From positions 155,792,333-155,856,332 of the forward strand of contig CM019065.1 in NCBI GenBank assembly GCA_009667805.1: a stretch of 64,000 bases of DNA, given 5' to 3'. Positions 37,836 through 48,339 of this stretch are shown here, piece after piece. The stretch comes from Leptobrachium leishanense. Taxonomy: Eukaryota > Chordata > Amphibia > Anura > Megophryidae. The position numbers and the translations under genes were made by a program. Below the pieces are notes generated by a model. That model was given only the letters and a program-made list of their open reading frames with translations, had not been told where the DNA came from and did not search any database. Positions within the stretch are counted from its first letter, which is position 1. Each line of letters begins with the position of its first letter.

Positions 37836-38144
37836 ATCATCTGTCATCTTTAGTGGTCTGCTGCCCCCTATGGACAGAACATTGAAATATACCAGTTACA
37901 TCACTGACTCTTCAAAGTCACACTGGCTTAAAAAAAAAGTTACAACCAGTTTCCAAGAGTCCTAGTATTAAAATATATATAGCTAATATATGCAACCATG
38001 AAAGTGTATATAACATGCAGGATGCCAGGAAATCATGCGAAAATACAAAATCTTAAAGGTCTCTCATTTTCTGCATTGGTGAATATCAGTAAGTATTTAA
38101 AAATCGTGATGCAATGACAGGATGACCTCAAGCACACATACATA
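37836..38144. other. Intergenic, nothing recognised
   Basis: AT-rich sequence between the presumed dock2 3' end and a Tc1 derivative. Confidence 0.4.
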
Positions 38145-38686
38145 CACTGGTGGCCAAAATTGTGGATAAAACTTACTTTAAACCGCAAAAGTTTTGTAAA
38201 AATTTACTTTTTATTTAAAAATCTCTAAAAAATGTCATAGCACAAGTAAAATTTAATATGGTAAATGAATGCCTTAACAACAAAAAATCTTTAAGTTCGA
38301 TTTTGGCTGGAAATGTACCATAATACATCTTGGCTATTATATAGCTTAAAAATGATCATTTCAAATTTGTCACAATGTGTTTTTTCAATAACCTGTTGGA
38401 TAGCCTTTGGCCTTAAGTACTGCCTGACACCTTCTAGGCATTGACTCTACAAGTCTTTCGACATCCTCTTCTGTGATCAAATGATGCCAGGAATTGATTA
38501 TAGCCTCAATGAGTCCTCGCTTGTTGCTTGGATTCTTGCACGTGACCATGCGTTTCAATCTTGACCACAGATTTTCGATGGGATTCCAGGCAGGGCTATT
38601 TCCAGGCTAGGGAAGCAGAGGAATTTTCTTGTCAACCAAATCACTGACAAAATCAGAAGGTGTATCCACAATTTTGGGCACTAGTG
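38145..38686 (-). mobile_element. Tc1-like deletion derivative
   Basis: The ends CACTGGTGGCCAAAATTGTG and the complementary right end (CACTAGTGCCCAAAATTGTG) bound 542 bp, with TA on each side. The minus strand keeps a transposase C-terminus: AWNPIENLWSRLKRMVTCKN and VESMPRRCQAVLKAKGYPTG. The first two catalytic Asp regions are missing. Confidence 0.88.
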
Positions 38687-38719
38687 TAACTGTGATAAAA
38701 GCAGCAGATTTTTTTATTT

Positions 38720-39236
38720 GGGTTATACCGATACTAGTATCGGTGCCGATACCGGAACCTGCACGAGTACTTGGTACGTGCAGAGGCCCCCGATTATCTA
38801 AACCGATACCGGAAGCCAGTGCTGGGCTGGCTTGCCGGCCGGTTTCCGTGGGGCAGTGCTCGGCTCCTCCGGGTGTTCTCCCTTCGAGCGGCCGTCGGCA
38901 AAGGGTTGTAGCCCGGCCGCTCGCCTGGGATCCACCAGCCACGATCTCGTGAGATCGCGGAGTTCACGAGATCTCGCGAGACCGCAGCTGTGCGTGCTTC
39001 CCAACAAGCGGCCGGGCTACAACCCTTTTCCGGCGGCTGCTCGAAGTAGGAAGATCCGTTTGAGGAGCCTGACAGAGCGGGAGGGTAAGCTGGGGCAATG
39101 AGAGGTTTGGGCAATATGTGAGCTGGGGGATATATCTGTTCTTATTGAAAAGCGGTCACATGACTTCAAATAAAAGTATCGGTACTTGGTACTTGTACTC
39201 AGTCTTAAATTATTTTTTTTTATCTGTGCATCCCTA
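38720..39236. mobile_element. hAT-like element with central palindrome
   Basis: The left end has ccgatactagtatcgg close to the border and the right end is tgcatcccta. Imperfect 8-bp flanks TTTTATTT (38712-38719) and CTTTATTT (39237-39244) may be its duplication. The centre is a GC-rich fold-back (38883-39045). A second copy of the left end starts at 41294. No transposase. Confidence 0.6.
38883..39045. repeat. GC-rich palindrome (module P3)
   Basis: Arms of about 55 bp (ttcgagcggccgtcggcaaa... against ...ccggcggctgctcgaa) fold back, including gggttgtagcccggccgct. The core holds gctcgcctgggatc and cgatctcgtgagatcg, nearly the same as the core at 46592-46837. Confidence 0.85.
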
Positions 39237-39437
39237 CTTTATTTTACCTCGCAGTTCCTGCCCAGTGAAGTGAACGTATCAGCTGTTGCCAGTTCTCGGG
39301 CACATATAAAAATCAAAATAAGCGGTCAAAGTCAGATCATCCAAAACTTGTGATGCTGAAATTCCAGTAGGAGGTATCTTTCGACACTTCAGCAACATCT
39401 GGATCTAGTCAAATTCAGATCAGTGGATTCAGGAGAC

Positions 39438-39598
39438 TATTAGCAGGAGAATGACTGGAGAATTGAAAATTCTAGGTCAAAATAGCCGATTTGGAAAGTG
39501 AGATAAATGGGAGAATGTTTCTGGTTTGGCTATTTTGACCTAGAATTTTTCATTCTCCAGCCATTCTCCTGCTTTTCACCGCTCTCTGAATAACCCTG
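39438..39598. mobile_element. MITE, CAGGGTTATTCA family
   Basis: The right end tgaataaccctg and internal ttctaggtcaaaatagccga match the other copies. The element is strongly self-complementary around its centre. Confidence 0.65.
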
Positions 39599-39944
39599 CA
39601 AATGTTACATTATAGCATTTGGAGAAATTCCTCCTCCCTTCCCCCACATGATATTTTGTGAATGTCCGTACAAAACTATGGGAATGAGCACAAAATCTTG
39701 AGACTGGCTCTAGGACCGGTCCCAAAGGAAAATTGGGAGCAACATAATTTATTCCAATGTGAGGTTTTGGTGGTTTTTTTTTAACAGTTCTATGCAAGAC
39801 CTATTCTGGATGTATTCCAGATCTGGGAACAGATCTATCATTGAATAGATTCCACACACAACCTTTTTTTTATCAGCTATTCGTCTTCTGGAACAACGTG
39901 ACTATATGGCATCACTTTATCTCAGTGCTTTTATTTTTTTTCTT

Positions 39945-40118
39945 TGGGAAAGGATTTTACCAGGAAGGATACATTGAGATTTCTCTTGTTCTCAAGTATG
40001 TCCTGGGTGGCGAGTATGTACCGTTAGGTGTCTTGCCCAAGGACACTTACTGGGGCGGTGCTCTTGCCGGGATAGAGCCTGTGTCTCCACAGTCTCTCTC
40101 CACTGTTATAGAGCACCC
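39945..40118 (-). mobile_element. tRNA-derived SINE
   Basis: A near-identical relative of 11868-12033, including the gtgtcttgcccaaggacact block and B-box-like head. Minus orientation. Confidence 0.7.
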
Positions 40119-41293
40119 AGCCGGTACATTTCAGTGGTGCTTTTATTTAGACTGACCATTCAGTGGATGTGCCTTTTAAGGCAAACAAAAATATTACACA
40201 CAGCTGGGGAAATCAGAATGGATATGAAGGAGTTGGCTACCTGACAGCCATTGCTTAAGGAACCTGGTGTGGAAAGGTGCACATCAGACAAGTACAGGCT
40301 GCTGTTCTGGCCAGATGGAACTGAACAATTTTTGCACTCCCCTGCACATCTAGTTAATCTATTCAGAGAATGCCGAACAGCACCGACCATGTCTAGATTT
40401 TTGGTGCATCAGTTTCTACAGACGAATCCTGTAGGTTTCATTTGGGGGGAAATGTACCATTTAAATTTTTTATTCAGTTTATTCATTTCATTTGCAGCAA
40501 AAAGCCCTTTTTATTATTTTATTAGGCATTTTTCTGGATCTTTTTTGTGACATTTGTGATTCTGATATTTTTTTTCTGTAACACCTTTTTATTATTATTC
40601 ATAAGACCTGGTTTGTTTATTTTCATTTTTTTTTTTCTGTTTTAAACTCCTTTTTAAAATGTTTTTTTTTTAAATTTCTACCAGTGTCCGGCAGCTGATT
40701 AGTCTTTTTTCAGAGGCAGGTGCATTCGGCATTCTGCGGGTGTGTTCAGCAATTTAAGTGGGTTGGTCAGCGTTCAGCAGATCTCTTCGGTGACCCTGCA
40801 GTGAATTCTGAATTCAAGCAGGGTCGGCGAATTGAGCTCGCTGAACGAGAGAGCACCGAAATGAATAACCCCCTTATCACAGAATGATTATGGAATGTGC
40901 ACTGCTCAAATTCCTGTCTGCAGTGCACATATACTAATCAGCCGCAATATTAAAACCAATTACGTGAAGTGACTATCATTGATTATATGGTTAAAATGGC
41001 ACCTGTGACCGGAATAACCTCATACGAAGCATGACCAGTTGTCATTCATATTTCTTGTATATAAATTGAAAATACAACGCTTCTGCCTAGAAAAGCCTGT
41101 TTTTCTGATGTGCTTCAGGAAGTAATTAGAATGTGAATAGCCTTTTTGTGTTGTCTCCTGAAAGCTCCTTTTGAAGCCCTAGCTCATATTGAGAGGAAAA
41201 GCCAGTCGGAGTGGCACCACCGTGGCCAAAAGTGCATTTCAAAAAAAGCGAATATGCGCTTTGATAGCTAGAGATGATCTTTTGATAATTGGT
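40119..41293. other. Intergenic; half of a CAGGGTTATTCA-type element, otherwise unassigned
   Basis: 40695-40875 resembles the right half of 14868-15796 (caccgaaatgaataacccc). T-rich runs lie at 40440-40680. No gene was seen. Confidence 0.4.
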
Positions 41294-41638
41294 ATTAGGG
41301 ATGCACCGATACTAGTATCGGTGCCAATACTGCTGTTTGCACGAGTACTTGGTACTCGTGCAAATGGCCCGATACATCCCCCCAATACCGGAGGCCAGCG
41401 CTGGGCCGGCTTGCCGGTATCCGCAGGGCTGGGGAAGCTGGCCGCATGCATGAAAAGCCATGGGCCAGCGTTCCCCTCTGGCAGGTCGCAATACTCACCC
41501 AGCGGAGGGTCCGGTCGCAGGGCTGTGACGTGGCCGCCAGGCGCCTCTGTGACGCTGACTCGGCTGGAGTGTGTCTGGTCTGAGGTCTGTGTGTATAAAT
41601 ATATATATTCTGGTCTGGGTTCTGTGTAATAAGATATA
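41294..41638. mobile_element. hAT-like element, left part
   Basis: It begins tagggatgcaccgatactag, the family of 38720-39236, and carries a perfect hairpin tgcacgagtac/gtactcgtgca at 41338-41362. It is cut off by the Tc1 insertion at 41639; the other half was not found. Confidence 0.6.
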
Positions 41639-42817
41639 CACTATATTGCCAAAAGTATTCGCTCACCTGCTTTGGCTCGCATATGAAGTGACATCCCATT
41701 CCTGATCCATAGGGTTCAATATGACGATGGTCCACCCTTTGCAGCTATAACAGCTTCAACTCTTCTGGGAAGGCTGTCCACAAGGTTTAGGAGTGTGTTT
41801 ATGGGAATATTTAACCATTCTTCCAGAAGCGCATTTGTGAGGTCACACACTGACGAGAAGGCCTGGCTCTCAGAACACCTTTGGGATGAATTAGAGTGGA
41901 GACTATCGGGTTGAGGTCAGGACTGTGTGCAGGCTAGTCAAGTTCATCCATGTCTTTATGGACCTTGCTTTGTGCTGTTGGAAGAGGAAGGGGCCAGCTC
42001 CAAACTGTTCCCACCAAATTGGGAGCATGGAATTGTCCAAAATGTCTTGGTATGCTGAAGCATTCAGAGTTCCTTTCACTGGAACTAAGGGGCCAAGCCC
42101 AGCTCCTGAAAAACAACCCCACATCATAATCCCCCTCCACCAAACTTTACACTTGGCACAATGCAGTCAGACAAGTCCCGTTCTCCTGGCAACCGCCAAA
42201 CCCAGACTCGTCCATCAGATTGCCAGATGGAGTTGCACGATTCATCGCTCCAGAGATCGAGTCCAGTGGCGGTGTGCTTTACACCACTGCATCCGACGCT
42301 TTGCATTGCACTTGGTGATGTATGGCTTGGATGCAGCTGCTTGGCCATTGAAACCCATTCCATGAAGCTCTCTGCGCACTGTTCTTGAGCTAATCGGAAG
42401 GACACATGACGTTTGGAGGTCTGTAGCGATTGACTCTGCAGAAAGTTGGCCACCTCTTCGCACTATGCACCTCAGCATCCGCTGACCCTGCTCCGTCAAT
42501 TTACGTGGCCTACCACTTCGTGGCTGAGTTGCTATCGTTCCCAAACACTTCCACGTTCTTACAATACAGCTGACAGTTGACTGGAATATTTAGGAGCGAG
42601 GAAATTGCACGACTGGATTTGTTGCACAGGTGGCATCCTATCACAGTTCCACACTGGAATTCGCTGAGCTGAGAGTGACTCATTCTTTCACAAATGTTTG
42701 TAAAAACAGTCTGCATGCCTAGGTGCTTGATTTTGTACACCTGTGGCCATGGAAGTGATTGGAATACCTGATTCTGATTATTTGGATGGGTGAGCGAATA
42801 CTTTTTGCAATATAGTG
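41639..42817 (-). mobile_element. Tc1-like transposon
   Basis: The TIRs start CACTATATTGCCAAAAGTAT on the left; the right TIR ends in ttttgcaatatagtg. TA lies at 41637-41638 and 42818-42819. The 1179-bp element has transposase sequence on the minus strand. Confidence 0.92.
41903..42740 (-). pseudogene. Tc1 transposase, broken
   Basis: Fragments in several frames: QPRSGRPRKLTEQGQRMLRC (HTH/linker), [20 protein letters not shown] (first Asp), and [20 protein letters not shown]. The second Asp region reads FQQHKARS where a functional copy would have QQDNAP-like sequence. The C-terminal Glu region is absent or unreadable. Confidence 0.85.
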
Positions 42818-42819
42818 TA

Positions 42820-44079
42820 TGTTAGTCTTACGTCAGTAGTGGGGAAATTAATGGAAACCATGTTAAAGGAAAGGATTGTTGAACATCTAAAAACACATAG
42901 ATTACAGGATCAGAAACAACATGGGTTTACCTCAGGGAGATCATGCCAAACTAATCTTATTGATTTTTTTGATTGGGTAACAAAAATAATACAGAGGTGG
43001 TGCAGTAGACATTGCTTATTTAGATTTCAGTAAGGCTTTTGATACTGTTCCGCATAGAAGGCTTATCAATGAATTGCAATCTTTGAGCTTGGATTCCAAT
43101 ATTGTTGAATGGATTAGGCAGTGGCTGAGTGACAGGCAACAGAGGGTTGTGGTAAATGGAGTTTATTCGGCGCAAGGTCTTGTTACCAGTGGGGTACCTC
43201 AGGGGTCAGTACTTGGACCCATTCTCTTTAATATTTTTATTAGTGATATTGCAGAAGGTATTAATGGAAAAGTATGTCTTTTTGCTGATGACACAAAGAT
43301 TTGCAACAGGGTTGACGTTCCTGGAGGGATCAGACAAATGATTTAGGTAAACTAAAACAATGGTCGGAGCTGTGGCAATTGAGTTTTAATGTGGATAAGT
43401 GCAAGATAATGCACCTGGGACGTAAAAACCCAAGGGCTGAATATAGAATATTTGATACAGTCTTAACCCCTAAATCCCTTTCCTCAGATGTTGAGGTTAT
43501 TATTGCAGAGCATCTAAAGGTAAGTAGTCAATGTAATAGAGCAGCAGGAAATGCTGGCAGAATGCTTGGTTGTGTAGGGAGAGGTATCAGCAGTAGGAAA
43601 AGGGAAGTGCTCATGCCACTGTACAGAGCACTGGTGAGACCTCACTTGGAGTACTGTGTGCAGTACTGGAGACTGTATCTCCAGAAGGATATAGACATCT
43701 TAGAGTTCAGAGAAGGGCTACTAAAATGGTGTACGGCTTGAAGGAGAAAAGTTACCAGGAAAGGCTTAATGATCTTAACATGTACAGCTTGGAAAAAAGA
43801 CGCGACAGAGGAGATATGATAGAAACATTTAAATACGTAAAGGGAATCCACAAGGTAGAGGAAGGGAGTATATTTAAAAGGAAACAAAGTAGCAAAACAA
43901 GAGGACATAGTCTTAGATTAGAGGGGCAAAGGTTTAAAAGTAACATCAGGAAGCATTATTTTACTGAGAGGGTGGTGGATACATGGAACAGCCTTCCAGT
44001 TGAAGTGGTAGAGGCCAAAACAGTAATTGAATTTAAGCAGGCATGGGATAGGCATAAGGCTATCCTAAACAAAAGATAA
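42820..44079 (+). pseudogene. Rex1/CR1 reverse transcriptase, frameshifted
   Basis: Pieces in different frames are HGFTSGRSCQTNLIDFFDWV, the SGVPQGSVLGPILFNIFISD block, FADDTKIC with the catalytic Asp pair, LVRPHLEYCVQYW, and the C-terminal [17 protein letters not shown] ending at a stop at 44079. There are at least three frame breaks. Confidence 0.88.
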
Positions 44080-44162
44080 ATCCAGGTAAAGTATCCATGT
44101 AATCGGGCAGACTAGATGGGCCAAAAGGTTCTTATCTACCGACATTTTCTATGTTTCTAATC
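42820..44162 (+). mobile_element. Rex1/CR1-type LINE, 5'-truncated
   Basis: The plus strand carries RT and C-terminal sequence, ending with the same 3' terminus (cattttctatgtttcta) as the inverted copy at 12034. The 5' boundary abuts the Tc1 element. Confidence 0.88.
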
Positions 44163-45262
44163 CTGTGCACATACAGCTCTGCTGATTGAGGTAACACCTG
44201 TTTGCTGAAAAATAAATTAAGGGGTCACTCTTTAATAAACAGCTTTATGTTACCTTTCACCTGCCCCCCCCCCCCCCAAATCCAGAGCTGTCCCCCCAAA
44301 CCCTAGAGCTGGCTCTACAGGTGTGTTTTGTTTTCTTTAAATGGATTTATCAAGGTTTTACTGTCAGCAATGCCTCAAGGTGAGTAAAACACCGCCTGAA
44401 AACTTAAAGTGCAGCATAACGTGCTTGGAAACCAGAAAGTCCCCAAGCAGCAACAAGTAACACAACATATCTTCACAAGGGGCACTTTGTTTAGCATTTA
44501 TAGTGCATTTTCTTAGAAAAAAATGCTAAACTTCCAGTATTTCTGGGATATGAGATGAAAGGGCAGAGAAAAAAAAGGGGGGATTATGTAACCATTTTTG
44601 TGTTTGTCCCCTCTGGGTTTCTCTGTGAGAAGTGAATCAATGAATTTGACAAGGAATTGGGGGGGGGGGGTCTGGCGGTTTTACAGTGGAAAATATGTAA
44701 GTTTTAAATCCTGCATTTGGATTTTCAGAAAAATAACAATCAGGGATTCCGTTTTATCGCTATTATTCTGGTCGGGGAGAAATAAACATGTTTCTGTGCA
44801 GGAATTCACATTAAGCACAGGGTAAAACATCAGCAGTGATTACTTTAATGAACAGATGAGCAAATGTAAACAAACTGTTTTGTTAAGCCTATTGTTGTCA
44901 CCAATAGTTATACAGAGGATGGTGCAGCGCCACACAACATGTATCCACCACCACGGCACCCCAGATAGCCAATAACAGGATATAGTGGTTTCCCCTATAC
45001 CAATGCACACAAAGTATGAAATATATAACCTGAATCGGCATAACCTGAAAGCATTATTTGTGCTGATTCAGGTTATATATTTCATATTGTTGTCATCAGC
45101 TCAGAATTCGTGTCCACATATTTGCTTTTCAATGTCTTATCCAAGAGTACCTCTATACATAAATGGGTTTGTAACGCATCTGTCGCCGTCCCGTCCGCAA
45201 TAGCCGAGTGAGCAGCTGTGATGGGTGAGCACGCACCTCACCGTGCATTACAAAGGCATTTA
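44163..45262. other. Intergenic, no gene
   Basis: It holds C-runs near 44260 and a hairpin at about 45017-45088 (atgaaatatataacctgaat against attcaggttatatatttcat). Nothing else was recognised. Confidence 0.45.
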
Positions 45263-45552
45263 TATATTAGCAGGGGTCAAGTCCTGGGGAAAAAAAGTGA
45301 GGGAACTCACCCACGAATTCCACAACCCCTATTACCTGAAGAAAATATATATATATATATCACGAGTATAGCAGTACGTGTGATACCATTTTTATTGGGT
45401 TAACTTTACACTCTTGAAAGCTTGTCTTTTAAATGTAAACTGGAAACTATACTGATCAGTGAAAGGTATCACTCCGTACACGTATACTCGTCGTTTTGGC
45501 AACTGGACTAACGCGTTTTATATACAATATATATCACATACATATATATATC

Positions 45553-46026
45553 TATCCAGGCACAGACCCCCCCAGAATTATATACACAGGCGCAGACCCC
45601 CCCCCCAGAATTACATACACTGGACCCCCAGAATAATATACACAGCACTGAGCCCCCAGAATAATATACACAGCAATGGACCCCCAGAATAATATGCACA
45701 GCACTGAGCCCCCAGAATAATATACCCAGCACTGAGCCCACAGAATAATATACACCGCAATGGACCCCCAGAATAATATGCACAGCACTGAGCCCCCAGA
45801 ATAATATATACAGCACTGAGCCCCCAGAATAATATATACAGCACTGAGCCCCCAGAATAATATACCCAGCACTGAGCCCCCAGAATAATATACACCGCAA
45901 TGGACCCCCAGAATAATATACACAGCACTGAGCTCCACAGCACTGAGCCCCAAGTATAATATGCATAGCACTGAGCCCCAATAATAATATACCCAGCACT
46001 GAGCCCCCAGAATAATATGCACAGCA
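45553..46026. repeat. 27-bp minisatellite
   Basis: About 16 units of ccccagaataatatacacag plus cactgag, with small length changes. Long open frames across it are by-products of the repeat. Confidence 0.9.
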
Positions 46027-46029
46027 CTG

Positions 46030-46556
46030 GTTATATGGATATATTTGCCCCAGCTCATATGGGTATATATTTTCCCCAGTTCACATGGATATAATTGCCC
46101 CCAGTTCACATGGATATTATTGACCCCAGCTCATATGGATATTAATGACCCCAGCTCATATGGGTATATATTGCCCCAGTTCACATGGATATGCCCCCCA
46201 GCTCTCATGGATATTGCCCCAGCTCTCATGGATATGCCCAGGTCTCATGGATAATGCCCCAGCTCTCATGGATATGTCCCAGCTCTCATGGATAATGCCC
46301 CAGGTCTCATGGATATGCCCCAGCTCTCATGGCTAATGCCCCAGGTCTCATGGATAATGCCCCCCAGCTCTCATGGTTAATGCCCCCCAGCTCTCATGGA
46401 TATTGCCCCAGCTCTCATGGATATTGCCCCCAGCTCTCATGGATATTGCCCCCCGGTCTCATGGATATTGCCCCCCGGTCTCATGGATATTGCCCCCAGG
46501 TCTCATGGATATTGCCCCCAGCTCTCATGGATAATGCCCACAGCTATCATAGATAT
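46030..46556. repeat. 21-bp minisatellite (ATGGATAT family)
   Basis: Units of about 21 bp built on cccagctctcatggatattg. The reverse complement matches the unit at 48340-49620 inside a different hAT-like element. Confidence 0.9.
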
Positions 46557-46591
46557 TATTGCCTCCAGCAGCCAGCTCACCTCTCTGTGCA

Positions 46592-46837
46592 CCCGAAACG
46601 ATTGAGCAGGCCGCCGCCGCACATTGCCGGCGGCTGCGTGCTTCCTGCTAGAACGGCTGCTGACAGGAAGTGCAGCCTCTCGCCTGGGATCGATGAAACA
46701 GCCTGCCGCGATCTCGCGAGATCGTGGCTGGCTGTTAGATCCCAGGCGAGCGGCTGCACTTCCTGTCAGCGGCCGTTCTAGCAGGAAGCACGCGGCCGCC
46801 GGCAATGTGCGGCGGCGGCCTGCTCAATCGTTTCGGG
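46592..46837. repeat. 246-bp GC-rich palindrome (module P1)
   Basis: Two arms of about 120 bp are inverted copies with only a few mismatches, centred on gatctcgcgagatc near 46716. There is essentially no loop. GCGGCCGC-like and gctcgcctgggatc pieces recur in modules P2 and P3. Confidence 0.95.
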
Positions 46838-46922
46838 CTCGGGCCACAGCGGGAACCTGCGTTCCCGCTGTGGGAGAAGTGCAGGAACGCCGTTCCCGCA
46901 AGACTCGAGCCCTGTATATTAG

Positions 46923-47365
46923 AGCGGGCTCCTCTTTTAGATTGTAAACTCACGGGAGTGTCTCCCTCTTTTCCCTCTTATAGATTGTAAACTCACGGGA
47001 GCGGCTCCTTTTCCCTCTTAGATTGTAAACTCACAGGAGCAGCTCCTTTTTCCCTCTTAGATTGTAAGCTCACAGGAACAGGACCCCTTCAATTGTAAGC
47101 TCACAGGAACAGGCCCCCTTTGATTGTAAGCTCCTGGAAACAGGCCCCCTTCGATTGTAAGCTCCTGGAAACAGGCCCCCTTAGATCGTAAGCTCCTGGG
47201 AAAAGGCCCCCTTAGATTGTAAACTCCTGGGAACAAGCCCCCTTAGATTGTAAACTCCTGGGAACAGCCCCCTAAGATTGTAAGCTCCTGGGAACCGGCC
47301 CGTAAGATTGTAAGCTCCTGGGAACAGGCCCCCTTAGATTGTAAGCTCCTGGGAACAGGCCCCCT
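46923..47365. repeat. 31-40-bp tandem repeat
   Basis: About 12 units of agattgtaagctcctgggaa followed by a pyrimidine-rich block. The unit resembles the conserved 3' UTR phrase of CR1/L2 LINEs (ttgtgagttcctacggga at 8110), so it was probably amplified from a LINE tail. Confidence 0.85.
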
Positions 47366-47367
47366 AA

Positions 47368-47540
47368 GGCTAGGGTCAGACGAACGTGATTTATACGGAC
47401 TGTACGTCTGTACGTTAGTACGGAAGATGCAGTAGTGGCCACACAGTCCGTTTTTTTCACTGACGTATATTTTGACGGATGTAGGAGGGAAAATAAATTA
47501 AAAAGCAAAACCATTTTGTCCGTGAAAAATGCTGGACGTA
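47368..47540. mobile_element. Harbinger left end, broken by Tc1
   Basis: It starts GGCTAGGGTCAGACGAACG after a TAA and runs through acacagtccg like the other copies. It stops at the Tc1 insertion. I see no continuation beyond the Tc1. Confidence 0.8.
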
Positions 47541-48133
47541 TACAGTTGTGTTCAAAATTATTCAACCCCCACTGAAATTGAGTGTTTTGGCCAGTTTGAC
47601 ATTGATTTTGATCATTCAGTCATCTTGCTTACAATTAAATCAAAGAGGCACGTGTAGGTCAGACAAATATAACATAACATTTATAATGAAATAACCACAA
47701 ATGTCTTTTCTGTGCTCACATCATTATCAGTTTTATTCAACCCCCAAGTGACATTCAATCTTAGTACTTAGTACAACATCGTTTTACAGTTATAACAGCT
47801 TTTAAACGTGAAGCATAGCTTGACACAAGTGTCTTGCAGCGATCTACGGGTATCTTCGCCTATTCGTCATGGGCAAAAGCCTCCAGTTCAGTCACATTCT
47901 TAGGCTTGCGCACTGCAACTGCTTTCTTTAAGTCAGGTGACTGCGATGGCCACTCCAAAATGTTCCAGCCTTTAATCTGCAACCATGCCAGTGGCGGAAG
48001 TACCAGGGTCGCAGCGGTCGCAGTTGCGACCGGGCCCTGGCATTCCGCCACTGGAGGGGGGCCCAGCGCCACCGCCAGATTCCGACAAAAAGCGCCGGAA
48101 TCTGTGACCGCGCGCTGGCCGTCACTCTCCCTA

Positions 48134-48266
48134 CGCGAGCGGCCGCTGACATGCAGCTTGGCCGCTCACGTGGGAGAGAAACCACCTGACCAGCGCACGA
48201 GACCTCACGCTGATCAGGTGGTTTCCGGCGAGCGGCCAAGCTGGATGTTTCCAGCGGCCGCTCGCC
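48134..48266. repeat. GC-rich palindrome (module P2)
   Basis: Arms of about 60 bp (gcgagcggccgctg, gcttggccgctc and aaaccacctga) pair with inverted copies ending at 48266. The arrangement is like P1 and P3 but the core differs. Confidence 0.88.
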
Positions 48267-48339
48267 AAGGAGGAGAAGACGCCGGAGGAGAAGATGCCGA
48301 CGGAGCCTGCCCTGGGCCTGGGGCCAGCAGAGCAGGTAA

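Larger units (their letters stand above)
45271..46914. mobile_element. hAT-like element carrying minisatellites and palindrome
   Basis: The left end CAGGGGTCAAGTCCTGGGG and the complement of the right end CAGGGCTCGAGTCTTGCGGG are flanked by perfect 8-bp duplications TATATTAG (45263-45270 and 46915-46922). Inside, in order: a short AT-rich part, a 27-bp minisatellite, a 21-bp minisatellite, a 246-bp GC palindrome and the right end. No transposase. The duplications strongly support a single 1644-bp insertion. Confidence 0.85.

Noticed and set aside
45508..46109. Open frames of 138-185 residues with CILFWGLSAV repeats
   Set aside because: They are by-products of the 27-bp minisatellite, whose length is a multiple of three.
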